64,000 nt of DNA from Citrobacter gillenii (GTDB lineage: Bacteria; Pseudomonadota; Gammaproteobacteria; Enterobacterales; Enterobacteriaceae), in contig NZ_SUQN01000001.1 of NCBI RefSeq assembly GCF_013337685.1, positions 310,001 to 374,000 on the forward strand. Reading direction: 5' to 3'. Below, piece after piece: positions 20,431 through 30,687 of the stretch. Position 1 is the first letter of the stretch; each line of letters starts with the position of its first letter. The translations under genes were made by a program, and so were the position numbers. The notes below the pieces were generated by a model. It ran no database searches. It was not told where the DNA came from and was given only the letters and a program-made list of their open reading frames with translations.

Positions 20431-20685
20431 TTACATCTCAATCTCAATATCACCCTTTGCCCGGCAACAGCAGGGCAGTATCTCACCCGGCTGAATAAAG
20501 GCCAAAGGCTCTGCAATCCAGTCAACCTGACCCGCTACCAGGCGGGTACGGCAGGAGCCGCAGTAGCCTTCACGACATTGATACTCGACCTCAACATTGT
20601 GCGATTCAAGCGCGGCCAGCAGGGAAGGATGTTCATCCTGGCACAGCAGCTGCGTGCCAGAGATGCGCAGGGTAATACGGCCCAT
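20431..20685 (-). CDS. yfaE: YfaE, [2Fe-2S] ferredoxin for NrdB radical maintenance
   Basis: 84 residues, identical in length to E. coli YfaE. Plant-type ferredoxin fold with the cluster motif CREGYCGSC and a later cysteine in LPCCCRAKG. In E. coli it supplies electrons that rebuild the diferric-tyrosyl radical of NrdB. The start shares one base with the nrdB stop (TGATG or TAATG type), so it is the third gene of nrdAB-yfaE. Confidence 0.95.
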   Translation of the reverse strand: MGRITLRISGTQLLCQDEHPSLLAALESHNVEVEYQCREGYCGSCRTRLVAGQVDWIAEPLAFIQPGEILPCCCRAKGDIEIEM

Positions 20686-21815
20686 CAGAGCTGGAAATTA
20701 CTCAGATCGTCGGTATCGACTTCGGCATCGATTTGCCCGACCAGATAAGAGCTGACTTCCACTTCCTGCGGTGCAACCTGCACGTTATCGGACACCAGCC
20801 AGGTGTTGATCCACGGAATGGGGTTCGAACGCGTCTGGAACGGCAGGTCAAGCCCTACGGCCTGCATACGAATGTTAGTGATGTACTCGACGTACTGGCA
20901 CAGAATATCTTTGTTCAGACCGATCATTGAACCGTCGCGGAACAGGTAATCAGCCCACTCTTTTTCCTGCACAGCGGCCTGTACGAACAGGTCGTAGCAA
21001 TCCTGTTTACACTCTTCGGCAATCTCTGCCATTTCCGGATCGTCTACGCCGCTGCGCAACAGGTTCAGCATATGCTGGGTCCCGGTCAGGTGCAGGGCTT
21101 CGTCACGGGCGATCAGGCGAATGATTTTCGCGTTGCCTTCCATCAGTTCGCGCTCGGCAAAAGCAAAAGAGCAGGCGAAGCTGACGTAGAAGCGGATCGC
21201 TTCCAGTGCGTTAACGCTCATCAGGCACAGATACAGTTTCTTCTTCAGCTCGCGCAGGTTCACGACAACCGTCTTACCATTGACCGTGTGCGTACCAACG
21301 CCGAGCAGATGCCAGTAGCTGGTCATCTCGATTAACTCGTCGTAGTAGCTGGAGATGCCTTCCGCACGCTTCTGAATCTGCTCATTGGTGACGATATCGT
21401 CAAACACCACCGCCGGATCGTTAACAATGTTACGGATGATATGGGTGTAAGAGCGTGAGTGAATGGTTTCGGAGAAGGCCCACGTTTCCACCCAGGTTTC
21501 CAGCTCAGGGATCGAGATCAGCGGCAACAACGCCACGTTCGGGCTGCGCCCCTGAATGGAGTCCAGTAAGGTCTGGTACTTCAGGTTGCTGATAAAAATG
21601 TGTTTTTCATGTTCTGGCAGCGCCTGAAAGTCAATGCGGTCACGAGAAACATCGACCTCTTCCGGACGCCAGAAGAACGAGAGCTGCTTTTCGATCAGTT
21701 TTTCGAAGATGTCATATTTTTGCTGATCATAGCGCGCGACGTTCACCGGCTGGCCGAAGAACATCGGTTCCAGAAGCTGGTCATTTTTCGTCTGTGAAAA
21801 AGTGGTGTATGCCAT
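20685..21815 (-). CDS. nrdB: NrdB, class Ia ribonucleotide reductase beta subunit
   Basis: 376 residues, as in E. coli. Houses the diiron site and the stable tyrosyl radical. The motif [11 protein letters not shown] holds metal ligands Glu/His and the radical tyrosine (Tyr122 by E. coli numbering); further ligands lie in the helix with ARDEALH. The C-terminal tail [10 protein letters not shown] docks on NrdA. Separated from nrdA by a 112-bp gap filled with REP elements. Confidence 0.97.
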   Translation of the reverse strand: MAYTTFSQTKNDQLLEPMFFGQPVNVARYDQQKYDIFEKLIEKQLSFFWRPEEVDVSRDRIDFQALPEHEKHIFISNLKYQTLLDSIQGRSPNVALLPLISIPELETWVETWAFSETIHSRSYTHIIRNIVNDPAVVFDDIVTNEQIQKRAEGISSYYDELIEMTSYWHLLGVGTHTVNGKTVVVNLRELKKKLYLCLMSVNALEAIRFYVSFACSFAFAERELMEGNAKIIRLIARDEALHLTGTQHMLNLLRSGVDDPEMAEIAEECKQDCYDLFVQAAVQEKEWADYLFRDGSMIGLNKDILCQYVEYITNIRMQAVGLDLPFQTRSNPIPWINTWLVSDNVQVAPQEVEVSSYLVGQIDAEVDTDDLSNFQL

Positions 21816-21841
21816 TGATGTGAATCCTTTGTGGGATGAGC

Positions 21842-21919
21842 GCCGGATGGCGGTGCAAGCACCTTATCCGGCCTACAAACCGTGCAATCGTAGGCCGGGT
21901 AAGCGTAGCGCCACCCGGC
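21842..21919. repeat. BIME (two REP units) between nrdA and nrdB
   Basis: Palindromes GCCGGATGGC...CTTATCCGGCCTAC (21842-21876) and GTAGGCCGGGTAAGC...CCACCCGGC (21890-21919) face each other. They lie inside the nrdA-nrdB transcription unit and could stabilise the upstream nrdA message or lower nrdB expression relative to nrdA. Confidence 0.9.
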
Positions 21920-21927
21920 ATTATTCA

Positions 21928-24213
21928 TCAGATCTTACATGCGCCGCTTTCGCAGCCATCGTCCTGGATAGACGGCACCATATCGTCCTGAGTATCTTCA
22001 GCACCGTCGCGGGTGTTCTGATAATACAGCGTTTTGACACCAAATTTGTAGGCGGTGAGCAGGTCTTTCAGCAATTGCTGCATCGGCACTTTCCCTGACG
22101 GGAAGCGGGACGGATCGTAGTTGGTATTGGCTGAAATCGATTGATCGATAAACTTCTGCATCACGCCAACCAGTTGCAGGTAGCCGTCGTTATTGGGCAT
22201 TTCCCACAGCAGTTCATAGGCATTTTTCAGGTGTTCGTAATCCGGCACAACCTGACGCAGGATGCCATCTTTCGAGGCTTTGATACTCACGTGACCGCGC
22301 GGTGGCTCAATGCCGTTGGTGGCGTTGGAGATCTGCGAAGAGGTCTCAGACGGCATCAGAGCAGAGAGTGTGGAGTTACGCAGACCGTGAGTCTTGATCG
22401 ATTCACGCAACGCTTCCCAGTCGTGGTGCAGCGGTTCGTTGACGATGGCATCCAGATCTTTCTTGTAGGTATCGATCGGCAGAATACCTTTGGCATAGGT
22501 GGTTTCGTTAAACCACGGGCACGCGCCTTGCTCTTTAGCCAGCTCATTCGAGGCTTTCAGCAGGTAATACTGAATGGCTTCAAAGGTTTTGTGGGTCAGG
22601 TTATTGGCGCTGCCGTCAGAGTAACGTTTACCGTTCTTCGCCAGCCAGTAAGCGTAGTTGATCACGCCAATACCCAGCGTACGGCGACCCATGGCACCGC
22701 GTTTAGCTGCCGGGATCGGATAATCCTGATAATCCAGCAGCGCATCCAGTGCACGTACCGCCAGCACGGCCAGCTCTTCCAGTTCGTCGAGGCTGTTGAT
22801 AGCGCCGAGGTTAAAGGCAGAGAGCGTACACAGGGCAATTTCACCGTTTTCGTCGTTAACGTCGGTCAGCGGTTTGGTCGGCAGCGCGATTTCCAGGCAC
22901 AGGTTGGACTGGCGCACTGGTGCGATAGCAGGATCAAACGGGCTGTGGGTGTTGCAGTGGTCAACGTTCTGAATGTAGATACGACCGGTAGAGGCGCGTT
23001 CCTGCATCATCAGCGAGAACAGCTCAACCGCTTTTACGCGTTGTTTACGAATGCTGTCATCGTTTTCGTATTGGGTGTACAGGCGCTCGAATTCGTCCTG
23101 ATCGGCGAAGAACGCGTCGTACAGGCCCGGAACGTCAGACGGGCTGAACAGGGTGATGTCGCCGCCTTTCAGCAGGCGAGTGTACATCAACTTGTTGATC
23201 TGTACGCCGTAGTCCATGTGACGTACGCGGTTGCCCTCGACGCCACGGTTGTTTTTCAGTACCAGCAGGCTTTCAACTTCCAGATGCCACATCGGGTAGA
23301 ACAGCGTGGCCGCACCGCCGCGTACGCCGCCCTGAGAGCAGGATTTCACCGCAGTCTGGAAGTGTTTATAGAACGGGATACAGCCGGTGTGGAACGCTTC
23401 ACCGCCGCGAATCGGGCTACCCAGCGCACGAATGCGTCCAGCGTTGATGCCGATACCAGCGCGCTGGGAAACGTATTTCACGATGGCGCTGGAGGTCGCG
23501 TTAATGGAGTCCAGGCTGTCGCCGCACTCGATCAGCACGCAAGAGCTGAACTGACGGGTTGGGGTACGCACGCCAGACATGATTGGCGTTGGCAGCGAAA
23601 TTTTAAACGTCGAAACGGCGTCGTAGAAACGCTTAACGTATTCCAGACGGGTTTCACGCGGGTAGTTCGAGAACAGGCAAGCTGCTACCAGAATATAGAG
23701 GAACTGAGCGCTTTCGTAAATTTCACCGGTGACGCGGTTTTGTACCAGATATTTGCCTTCTAACTGCTTCACGGCAGCATAGGAGAAGGTCATATCGCGG
23801 TCATGTTCGATGAACGAGTCCATCTGCTTGAACTCTTCTTCCGTGTAGTCTTCCAGCAGATGATTGTCGTATTTGCCCATCTCAACCATTTTAACAACAT
23901 GGTCATACAGTTTTGGCGGTTCGAACTCACCGTAGGCTTTCTTGCGCAGGTGGAAAATCGCCAGACGAGCGGCCAGATATTGATAATCCGGTGCATCACG
24001 GGAGATCAGATCGGCGGCGGCTTTGATAATCGTTTCGTGAATATCGGAAGTCTTGATGCCGTCATAAAACTGAATGTGAGAGCGAAGCTCGACCTGAGAA
24101 ATCGATACGTTATTCAGTCCTTCTGCCGCCCAATCCAGAACTCGGTGGATTTTGTCGAGATTGATGCGCTCTGTACTACCATCACGCTTTGTCACCAGCA
24201 GACTCTGATTCAT
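21928..24213 (-). CDS. nrdA: NrdA, class Ia ribonucleotide reductase alpha subunit
   Basis: 761 residues, as in E. coli. Reduces all four NDPs to dNDPs. An N-terminal ATP-cone (about 1-95) gives dATP inhibition. Active-site residues are visible: the Cys in RQFSSCVLIECGDSLDS, SNLCLE (Asn/Cys/Glu) and IALCTLSAFNLG, and the C-terminal redox pair in CESGACKI. The ATG at 24213 gives the family start MNQSLLVTKRDGS; the frame extends 17 codons further up, through promoter DNA that holds a DnaA box. Confidence 0.97.
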   Translation of the reverse strand: MNQSLLVTKRDGSTERINLDKIHRVLDWAAEGLNNVSISQVELRSHIQFYDGIKTSDIHETIIKAAADLISRDAPDYQYLAARLAIFHLRKKAYGEFEPPKLYDHVVKMVEMGKYDNHLLEDYTEEEFKQMDSFIEHDRDMTFSYAAVKQLEGKYLVQNRVTGEIYESAQFLYILVAACLFSNYPRETRLEYVKRFYDAVSTFKISLPTPIMSGVRTPTRQFSSCVLIECGDSLDSINATSSAIVKYVSQRAGIGINAGRIRALGSPIRGGEAFHTGCIPFYKHFQTAVKSCSQGGVRGGAATLFYPMWHLEVESLLVLKNNRGVEGNRVRHMDYGVQINKLMYTRLLKGGDITLFSPSDVPGLYDAFFADQDEFERLYTQYENDDSIRKQRVKAVELFSLMMQERASTGRIYIQNVDHCNTHSPFDPAIAPVRQSNLCLEIALPTKPLTDVNDENGEIALCTLSAFNLGAINSLDELEELAVLAVRALDALLDYQDYPIPAAKRGAMGRRTLGIGVINYAYWLAKNGKRYSDGSANNLTHKTFEAIQYYLLKASNELAKEQGACPWFNETTYAKGILPIDTYKKDLDAIVNEPLHHDWEALRESIKTHGLRNSTLSALMPSETSSQISNATNGIEPPRGHVSIKASKDGILRQVVPDYEHLKNAYELLWEMPNNDGYLQLVGVMQKFIDQSISANTNYDPSRFPSGKVPMQQLLKDLLTAYKFGVKTLYYQNTRDGAEDTQDDMVPSIQDDGCESGACKI

Positions 24214-24256
24214 GTGGTTTTTTACCTGTCCGTGAAAGAAAAAAATATCCCCCGTA

Positions 24257-24265
24257 TTATCCACA
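24257..24265 (+). promoter_or_regulatory. DnaA box 1 upstream of nrdA
   Basis: TTATCCACA, a perfect match to the strong DnaA box consensus, 44-52 bp upstream of the nrdA start codon. It faces box 2 at 24287. DnaA control of nrdAB is known in E. coli. Confidence 0.85.
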
Positions 24266-24286
24266 GTGCCATGTTGTGACTAAGTC

Positions 24287-24295
24287 TGTGGATAA
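24287..24295 (-). promoter_or_regulatory. DnaA box 2 upstream of nrdA
   Basis: TGTGGATAA, the exact reverse complement of TTATCCACA, 21 bp beyond box 1 in inverted orientation. It directly abuts the first NrdR box (24296). Confidence 0.85.
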
Positions 24296-24343
24296 ATACT
24301 ATATGTAGGGGTTGTTTGATAAGATAGACGCTATATGGTGAGT
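24296..24343. promoter_or_regulatory. Tandem NrdR boxes upstream of nrdA
   Basis: Two 16-bp elements with CTATAT cores, at 24296-24311 and 24328-24343, start 32 bp (three helical turns) apart. They fit the recalled NrdR consensus ACAcwAtATaTwgtgt loosely but have the typical spacing. NrdR (with ATP/dATP) represses ribonucleotide reductase genes. Confidence 0.75.
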
Positions 24344-24582
24344 ATTCTAGTAGGGATTCTTTTCAGTACAAGAGTTGATTTTGGCGTTAAATTGAGGTTG
24401 CAAAAGGGTAATAATCGCTAAGTGCGCGTCTTATAAGGCCTGGCGAGGATGTCAATAATTGAGAAAAAAAATAGAAAATTTGATCGAGTGCTGATTTCTT
24501 CATCGAAGAGCGATTACGTTATATGATCTGGCACAGAGTTTGTACGCCTGATAAGCGAAACGTCATCAGGCGTGCAGATAAG
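24344..24582. other. Upstream part of nrdA control region and end of ubiG
   Basis: AT-rich DNA with A/T tracts (for example 24461-24480), which could be bent or Fis-binding DNA, as found upstream of nrdA in E. coli. A hairpin ACGCCTGAT / ATCAGGCGT (24544-24573) lies just after the ubiG stop; it has no T run on the ubiG strand, so it may be a REP-like element. No gene seen. Confidence 0.4.
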
Positions 24583-25311
24583 TTACTCGGCTTTCGCGGT
24601 GGTGTGCACCATATAGTTCACGTCCACGCCTGGACCCAGCTTAAAGGTGTTGGTGATAGGGTTGTAGTGCAGGCCGGTCATGTGGCGCTCTTTTAACACT
24701 GTCTGATCAACCCACTGTAACAATTCCGCAGGCTTAATAAATTTTTTCACATCATGCGTGCCTTTGGGCACCATGCGCAGAATGTACTCCGCGCCAACCA
24801 CAGCCATCAGCCACGACTTGCCGTTGCGATTGAGCGTGGAGAAAAACACCTCGCCGCCTGGTTTCACCAACTGCGCGCAGGCTCTGACCACCGACTGCGG
24901 ATCCGGTACGTGTTCCAGCATTTCCATGCAGGTCACTACGTCATACTGGTGTGCATGTTTTTCGGCGTGTTGTTCTACAGTTTCTTGTACGTATTCCACC
25001 TGAATGCCACTTTCCAGCGCATGCAGTTTTGCCACCTGCAGCGGTTCAAAACCCATATCCAGGCCGGTGACTGTTGCGCCTTCGCGCGCCATGCTTTCAG
25101 CCAGAATGCCGCCTCCGCAGCCGACGTCGAGCACTTTTTTACCAAACAGCCCGCCTGAGCGCTCGGTGATATAACCCAGACGCAGCGGGTTAATGCGGTG
25201 CAGAGGCTTAAATTCACCTTCAAGATCCCACCAGCGCGACGCGACTGCTTCAAATTTGGCAATTTCTTCATGGTCAACGTTCTGAGTCACCGGGGCTTTT
25301 TCGGCATTCAT
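24583..25311 (-). CDS. ubiG: UbiG, bifunctional ubiquinone O-methyltransferase
   Basis: 242 residues (E. coli 240). SAM-dependent methyltransferase that does both O-methylations of ubiquinone synthesis; peripheral to the inner membrane. SAM-binding motif I is [16 protein letters not shown], then GLDMGFEPL, and [11 protein letters not shown] is motif post-II. Single gene divergent from gyrA. Confidence 0.96.
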   Translation of the reverse strand: MNAEKAPVTQNVDHEEIAKFEAVASRWWDLEGEFKPLHRINPLRLGYITERSGGLFGKKVLDVGCGGGILAESMAREGATVTGLDMGFEPLQVAKLHALESGIQVEYVQETVEQHAEKHAHQYDVVTCMEMLEHVPDPQSVVRACAQLVKPGGEVFFSTLNRNGKSWLMAVVGAEYILRMVPKGTHDVKKFIKPAELLQWVDQTVLKERHMTGLHYNPITNTFKLGPGVDVNYMVHTTAKAE

Positions 25312-25395
25312 TGGGGCTTCTACTCCTTAATTAGCAATACAAACGAGTATATCAGCCTGGCAGGATGAATAAAGCCTCTCTCAGGGGGAATCCAT

Positions 25396-25425
25396 TTACC
25401 TGAATCTGCACGGATGTGTTATAAT
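25396..25425 (+). promoter_or_regulatory. gyrA promoter
   Basis: A perfect -10 TATAAT at 25420-25425 with a plausible -35 TTACCT at 25396-25401 (18-bp spacer), 45 bp upstream of the gyrA start. The GC-poor discriminator after the -10 fits the known supercoiling-sensitive gyrA promoter. Confidence 0.7.
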
Positions 25426-25469
25426 TTGCGACCTTTGAATCCGGGATACAGTAGAGGGATAGCGGTTAG

Positions 25470-28106
25470 ATGAGCGACCTTGCGAGAGAAATTACACCGG
25501 TCAACATTGAGGAAGAGCTGAAGAGCTCGTATCTGGATTATGCGATGTCGGTCATTGTTGGCCGTGCGCTGCCGGACGTCCGAGATGGCCTGAAGCCGGT
25601 TCACCGTCGCGTACTTTACGCCATGAACGTATTGGGCAACGACTGGAATAAAGCCTATAAAAAATCTGCCCGTGTCGTTGGTGACGTAATCGGTAAATAC
25701 CACCCTCATGGTGATACCGCCGTTTACGACACCATTGTTCGTATGGCGCAGCCATTCTCCCTGCGTTACATGCTGGTGGATGGTCAGGGTAACTTTGGTT
25801 CTGTCGATGGCGACTCCGCCGCAGCGATGCGTTATACGGAAATCCGTATGTCGAAAATCGCCCACGAGCTGATGGCTGACCTGGAAAAAGAAACGGTTGA
25901 TTTCGTCGATAACTATGACGGCACCGAACGCATTCCGGACGTCATGCCGACCAAAATTCCTAACCTGCTGGTGAACGGTTCGTCCGGTATCGCGGTAGGT
26001 ATGGCGACCAACATTCCGCCGCACAACCTGACAGAAGTGATTAACGGCTGTCTGGCCTACATTGACGATGAAGACATCAGCATTGAAGGGCTGATGGAAC
26101 ACATCCCAGGCCCGGACTTCCCGACCGCCGCGATCATCAACGGTCGTCGTGGTATTGAAGAAGCCTATCGTACTGGTCGCGGTAAAGTGTACATTCGCGC
26201 CCGCGCGGAAGTTGAAGCTGACGCGAAAACCGGTCGTGAAACCATCATCGTGCACGAAATTCCGTATCAGGTGAACAAAGCCCGCCTGATTGAGAAAATT
26301 GCCGAGTTGGTAAAAGACAAACGCGTTGAAGGCATCAGCGCGCTGCGTGACGAGTCTGATAAAGACGGTATGCGCATCGTGATTGAAGTCAAACGTGACG
26401 CGGTCGGGGAAGTGGTTCTCAACAACCTTTACTCCCAGACCCAGCTGCAGGTTTCCTTCGGTATTAACATGGTTGCGCTGCACCATGGTCAGCCGAAGAT
26501 CATGAACCTGAAAGATATTATCGCTGCGTTTGTGCGTCACCGTCGTGAAGTGGTTACTCGCCGTACTATTTTTGAACTGCGTAAAGCCCGCGATCGTGCC
26601 CACATCCTTGAAGCGTTAGCGATTGCACTGGCCAACATCGATCCGATCATTGAACTGATCCGTCGTGCGCCGACCCCGGCTGAAGCGAAAGCCGGACTGG
26701 TTGCCCGTTCGTGGGAGCTGGGTAACGTATCGGCGATGCTGGAACGTGCCGGTGATAACGCTGCCCGTCCTGAATGGCTGGAACCTGAGTTTGGCGTGCG
26801 TGACGGTCAGTACTACCTGACTGAACAGCAAGCCCAGGCGATTTTGGATCTGCGCTTGCAGAAACTGACCGGCCTTGAGCATGAAAAACTGCTCGACGAA
26901 TACAAAGAGCTGCTGGAGCAGATCGCTGAATTGCTGCACATTTTGGGCAGCGCCGATCGCCTGATGGAAGTGATCCGTGAAGAGATGGAGCTGGTTCGCG
27001 AGCAGTTCGGTGATGAGCGTCGCACTGAAATCACCGCCAACAGCGCTGACATCAATATCGAAGATCTGATCACCCAGGAAGATGTTGTCGTGACCTTGTC
27101 TCACCAGGGTTACGTTAAATATCAGCCGTTAACCGATTACGAAGCACAGCGTCGTGGCGGTAAGGGTAAATCAGCAGCACGAATTAAAGAAGAAGACTTC
27201 ATCGACCGCCTGCTGGTGGCCAACACCCACGACACGATCCTGTGCTTCTCCAGCCGTGGTCGTCTGTACTGGATGAAGGTCTATCAGCTGCCGGAAGCGA
27301 GCCGTGGTGCGCGTGGACGTCCAATCGTCAACCTGCTGCCGCTGGAAGCCAACGAACGTATCACCGCGATTCTGCCGGTACGCGAGTACGAAGAGGGCGT
27401 GAACGTCTTTATGGCAACCGCTAGCGGTACCGTGAAGAAAACGGCGCTGACCGAGTTCAGCCGTCCACGTTCAGCCGGTATTATTGCGGTTAACCTGAAT
27501 GAAGGCGACGAGCTGATTGGCGTGGATCTGACCTCGGGGTCTGACGAAGCGATGCTGTTCTCTGCCGCGGGTAAAGTGGTGCGCTTCAAAGAAGACGCCG
27601 TTCGTGCGATGGGTCGTACTGCGACCGGCGTACGTGGTATCAAACTGGCGGGCGAAGACAAAGTCGTTTCTCTAATTATTCCACGTGGCGAAGGCGCTAT
27701 CCTGACCGTGACGCAAAACGGTTATGGTAAGCGTACTGCGGCAGAAGAGTATCCGACCAAGTCGCGTGCGACGCAGGGCGTTATCTCCATCAAAGTCACC
27801 GAACGCAACGGTTCCGTTGTTGGCGCGGTGCAGGTGACCGATAGCGACCAGATCATGATGATCACCGATGCTGGTACGTTGGTGCGTACTCGCGTGTCGG
27901 AAATCAGCGTGGTTGGGCGTAACACCCAGGGCGTTATCCTCATCCGCACGGCGGATGATGAAAACGTGGTGGGTCTGCAACGTGTAGCTGAACCGGTTGA
28001 TGACGAAGAACTGGATTCTATCGACGGAAGTGCTGCGGAAGGGGACGATGATATCGCGCCTGAAGCAGAAAGCGATGACGATGCGGCGGATGACGCAGAA
28101 GAGTAA
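25470..28106 (+). CDS. gyrA: GyrA, DNA gyrase subunit A
   Basis: 878 residues (E. coli 875). Breakage-reunion subunit of DNA gyrase. The catalytic tyrosine lies in [11 protein letters not shown] (Tyr122), the quinolone region reads [17 protein letters not shown], the GyrA box is QRRGGKG near residue 560, a beta-pinwheel follows, and the tail is strongly acidic ([19 protein letters not shown]). Codon 83 (25716-25718, ACC) is Thr where E. coli has Ser; codon 87 is the normal Asp. Thr83 is, as I recall, wild type in Citrobacter freundii. Ribosome site AGAGGGAT. Confidence 0.98.
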   Translation: MSDLAREITPVNIEEELKSSYLDYAMSVIVGRALPDVRDGLKPVHRRVLYAMNVLGNDWNKAYKKSARVVGDVIGKYHPHGDTAVYDTIVRMAQPFSLRYMLVDGQGNFGSVDGDSAAAMRYTEIRMSKIAHELMADLEKETVDFVDNYDGTERIPDVMPTKIPNLLVNGSSGIAVGMATNIPPHNLTEVINGCLAYIDDEDISIEGLMEHIPGPDFPTAAIINGRRGIEEAYRTGRGKVYIRARAEVEADAKTGRETIIVHEIPYQVNKARLIEKIAELVKDKRVEGISALRDESDKDGMRIVIEVKRDAVGEVVLNNLYSQTQLQVSFGINMVALHHGQPKIMNLKDIIAAFVRHRREVVTRRTIFELRKARDRAHILEALAIALANIDPIIELIRRAPTPAEAKAGLVARSWELGNVSAMLERAGDNAARPEWLEPEFGVRDGQYYLTEQQAQAILDLRLQKLTGLEHEKLLDEYKELLEQIAELLHILGSADRLMEVIREEMELVREQFGDERRTEITANSADINIEDLITQEDVVVTLSHQGYVKYQPLTDYEAQRRGGKGKSAARIKEEDFIDRLLVANTHDTILCFSSRGRLYWMKVYQLPEASRGARGRPIVNLLPLEANERITAILPVREYEEGVNVFMATASGTVKKTALTEFSRPRSAGIIAVNLNEGDELIGVDLTSGSDEAMLFSAAGKVVRFKEDAVRAMGRTATGVRGIKLAGEDKVVSLIIPRGEGAILTVTQNGYGKRTAAEEYPTKSRATQGVISIKVTERNGSVVGAVQVTDSDQIMMITDAGTLVRTRVSEISVVGRNTQGVILIRTADDENVVGLQRVAEPVDDEELDSIDGSAAEGDDDIAPEAESDDDAADDAEE

Positions 28107-28121
28107 TTAAGTCGTAATGAG

Positions 28122-28151
28122 AAGGGCCGGAGAAATCCGGCCCTTTTTTTT
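28122..28151 (+). terminator. Rho-independent terminator after gyrA
   Basis: 9-bp perfect stem AAGGGCCGG / CCGGCCCTT with a 6-nt AGAAAT loop, followed by eight or more T. The A run before the stem means that it could also work for the convergent atoB, whose stop codon lies at its edge. Confidence 0.9.
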
Positions 28152-29334
28152 AGTTCATCCTTTCCACAATCATTGCAATCCCCTGACCGCCGCCGATGCA
28201 CAGCGTAGCCAGTCCGAGAGTTTTATCCCGCGCTTGTAGCGCGTGAAGCAACGTGACCAGAATACGCGCCCCGCTGGCGCCGATAGGGTGCCCAAGCGCG
28301 ATTGCTCCGCCGTTGACATTCACCTTTTGTGCATCAAATCCCAGCGTTTTCCCTACTGCCAGAAACTGTGCGGCAAACGCCTCATTGGCTTCAATCAGGT
28401 CGATATCAGACAATTGAAGCCCGCTCAGTTGCAGCACTTTTTGCGTCGCCGGAACCGGCCCCATGCCCATGATGGCGGGTGCGACGCCGCCGCCGGCATA
28501 GGCTTTGATCCGCGCCAGCGGCTTCAGCCCAGCAGCCAGCGCCGCCGCTTCTTCCATGATTACCAGCGCGGCGGCACCGTCGTTGATCCCCGAAGCGTTA
28601 CCGGCCGTGACGGTACCCGCTTTGTCGAAGGCCGGACGTAATGCGGCAAGGCCTTCCGCCGTAGAGTCGGCTTTGGGGAATTCATCACGATCAAACATGA
28701 TCGCTTTTTTCCGCGATACCACACTCACCGGGACGATCTCTGCCTCAAATGCGCCTGACTCTATTGCCGATACCGCTTTACGCTGCGACATCAGCGCCAG
28801 TTCATCCTGCATCTCCCGACTAATGCCATACTCCTTGGCAACGTTTTCAGCGGTGATCCCCATATGGTAGCCATGCTCGGCGCAGATCAGACCGTCGCGC
28901 AGGATTACATCTGACAACTGTCCGTCCCCGAGGCGATATCCCCAGCGGGCTTTGGCGTCTAACAGGTACGGTGCCTGGCTCATGTTTTCCATGCCACCGG
29001 CGACAATTGCCTGAGCTTGTCCGGCCTGGATTGCCTGAGCGGCAAGCGCCACGCTTTTGAGGCCCGAGCCGCACACTTTGTTGAGGGTAAAACCGCATAC
29101 GGTGTCGGCGAGACCGCTTTTTAACAGCGCCTGGCGTGCAGGGTTCTGTCCTAAACCAGACTGCAGCACGTTGCCCATGATCACCTCGTCAACCCGGAGT
29201 GGGTCAAGGCGGGCGCGCTCTAGCGCGGCTTTAATCACGGTTGCTCCGAGTTCGACGGCGCCGGTGGTGGCCAGTGAACCATTAAAGTTACCAATTGCGG
29301 TACGCGCCGCACTGACGATGACACAATTTTTCAT
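28150..29334 (-). CDS. atoB: AtoB, acetyl-CoA acetyltransferase
   Basis: 394-residue thiolase, E. coli length, that cleaves acetoacetyl-CoA to two acetyl-CoA in short-chain fatty acid breakdown. Catalytic residues are in place: nucleophile Cys in [10 protein letters not shown] (near residue 88), His in [17 protein letters not shown] and Cys in LCIGGGQG near the C-terminus. Last gene of atoDAEB. Confidence 0.97.
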   Translation of the reverse strand: MKNCVIVSAARTAIGNFNGSLATTGAVELGATVIKAALERARLDPLRVDEVIMGNVLQSGLGQNPARQALLKSGLADTVCGFTLNKVCGSGLKSVALAAQAIQAGQAQAIVAGGMENMSQAPYLLDAKARWGYRLGDGQLSDVILRDGLICAEHGYHMGITAENVAKEYGISREMQDELALMSQRKAVSAIESGAFEAEIVPVSVVSRKKAIMFDRDEFPKADSTAEGLAALRPAFDKAGTVTAGNASGINDGAAALVIMEEAAALAAGLKPLARIKAYAGGGVAPAIMGMGPVPATQKVLQLSGLQLSDIDLIEANEAFAAQFLAVGKTLGFDAQKVNVNGGAIALGHPIGASGARILVTLLHALQARDKTLGLATLCIGGGQGIAMIVERMN

Positions 29335-29364
29335 TTTTCTGTTCCCTTAAATAAGTGGTTGCCG

Positions 29365-30687
29365 TCAGAACAAGGTCAATCCAATGACGAAAATGATGCC
29401 GGAGAAAAGCAGGGCGGTGATGCAGTAGCCCATAATGTCGCGCACGCCCAGCCCGGCGATAGCCAGCGCAGGTAATGCCCAGAACGGTTGCGCCATGTTC
29501 ATCCACTGCTCGCCGTAGGCGATGGCCATCACCGATTTACCCAGGTCGGCACCGAGCGCCTGCGCGGCAGGCAACACGAACGGTCCCTGAATAACCCAGT
29601 GTCCGCCACCTGATGGCACGGCAAAGTTAATCAGCGCGGAACTGAAGAAAGTCATTAATGGGAAGGTGTCTTTGTTGGCGACGTCGATGAAGAATTCGGT
29701 AATCAGCCCGCCGAGACCGGAATGCTCCATCATTAGTTGGATCCCGGCGTAGAAGGGGAACTGTACCAGGATCCCCGCGGTGCTGCGGGCGGCGGCGCTG
29801 ACGGCACGCATATAGGCCATTGGCGTTTTGTGCAGCAGCAGACCGGCAATCATAAACATCAGGTTGACGGTGTTGATGGTGAGGTTGAAACCCTTGTCGG
29901 CGAAATACAGTGCCAGGTAAGCAATCCCCAGTCCGCCAATGATTAGCGTCAGAATACGGCTCTCTTCCAGACGCTCGGACGGCGGTGCGTCTGGCGGGAG
30001 TTTCTTCTGGAAATCATCTTCTTCCAGCAATAATTTTGGATCGATGCTTACCACATCAGACGGTTTCGGCGTCATCATGCGTGTGATGAACGGCATGACC
30101 ACAATGAGCGCCAGAGTGATGAAAATATTGAAATCGGTAAACAGGGTGTCGCTGACCGGAATTAACCCGGCAACGTGCTCGACCGGGTTGCCCGGCGTTG
30201 CTGCCAGCAACGGCATTGAGCCGGAGAAGCCGCCACCCCAGGTCAGAAAGCCGATGTAGGCGCAGGCAATCAGCAGCGGGTAGTCAGAGCCGGGTACCCG
30301 ACGGGCGACTTCACGAGCAAACATCGCTCCCACCACCAGACCAAAGCCCCAGTTGATGACGCTAGCGACCGCGGCAAAGAATGTCACCAGCATAACGCCC
30401 TGTGTGGGGGTTTTAGCGGCTGAAGCGGCGGTGCGCAGCAGACTTTTAACCGGACCGGAGCTGGCCAGCGCGTGGCCGGTGACGATGATCAGCGCCATCT
30501 GCATACCAAATGCCAGCAGATTCCAGAAGCCGTCTCCCCAAAACTTGACCATGCTGATCGGTGTTTGCGGCGTCAACCACAGCGCAATGGCGAACGTTAT
30601 CAGCGTCAGCAGCATGGCGAAGATCAGCGGGTCGGGCAGCCAGCGGCTGACGAAACGCGTCATAAAGCGTGACATACGGCCAATCAT
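29365..30687 (-). CDS. atoE: AtoE, short-chain fatty acid transporter
   Basis: 440-residue multi-pass inner-membrane protein, same length as E. coli AtoE, with about 12 hydrophobic segments and the family motif VPSGGGHWVIQGPF. It takes up short-chain fatty acids such as acetoacetate or butyrate. Its start overlaps the atoA stop by 4 bp (ATGA), and atoB follows after 30 bp. Confidence 0.96.
   Translation of the reverse strand: MIGRMSRFMTRFVSRWLPDPLIFAMLLTLITFAIALWLTPQTPISMVKFWGDGFWNLLAFGMQMALIIVTGHALASSGPVKSLLRTAASAAKTPTQGVMLVTFFAAVASVINWGFGLVVGAMFAREVARRVPGSDYPLLIACAYIGFLTWGGGFSGSMPLLAATPGNPVEHVAGLIPVSDTLFTDFNIFITLALIVVMPFITRMMTPKPSDVVSIDPKLLLEEDDFQKKLPPDAPPSERLEESRILTLIIGGLGIAYLALYFADKGFNLTINTVNLMFMIAGLLLHKTPMAYMRAVSAAARSTAGILVQFPFYAGIQLMMEHSGLGGLITEFFIDVANKDTFPLMTFFSSALINFAVPSGGGHWVIQGPFVLPAAQALGADLGKSVMAIAYGEQWMNMAQPFWALPALAIAGLGVRDIMGYCITALLFSGIIFVIGLTLF

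Noticed and set aside
22141..23763. 540-codon open frame on the + strand opposite nrdA
   Set aside because: It is fully antisense to the well-supported nrdA, its protein is rich in Val, Phe, Gln and Arg as mirror frames of high-GC3 genes are, and it has no recognisable domain.
24544..24573. Hairpin after ubiG as a Rho-independent terminator
   Set aside because: The 9-bp stem is good, but there is no T run after it on the ubiG strand; it looks more like a REP-type palindrome.
25716..25718. GyrA Thr83 as an acquired fluoroquinolone-resistance mutation
   Set aside because: Thr at this position is recalled as wild type in C. freundii-like species, and the usual resistance changes there are to Ile or Leu; Asp87 is also unchanged.
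25419..26603. 394-codon open frame on the - strand opposite gyrA
   Set aside because: Antisense mirror frame of gyrA with unusual His/Asn/Phe-rich composition and no family resemblance.
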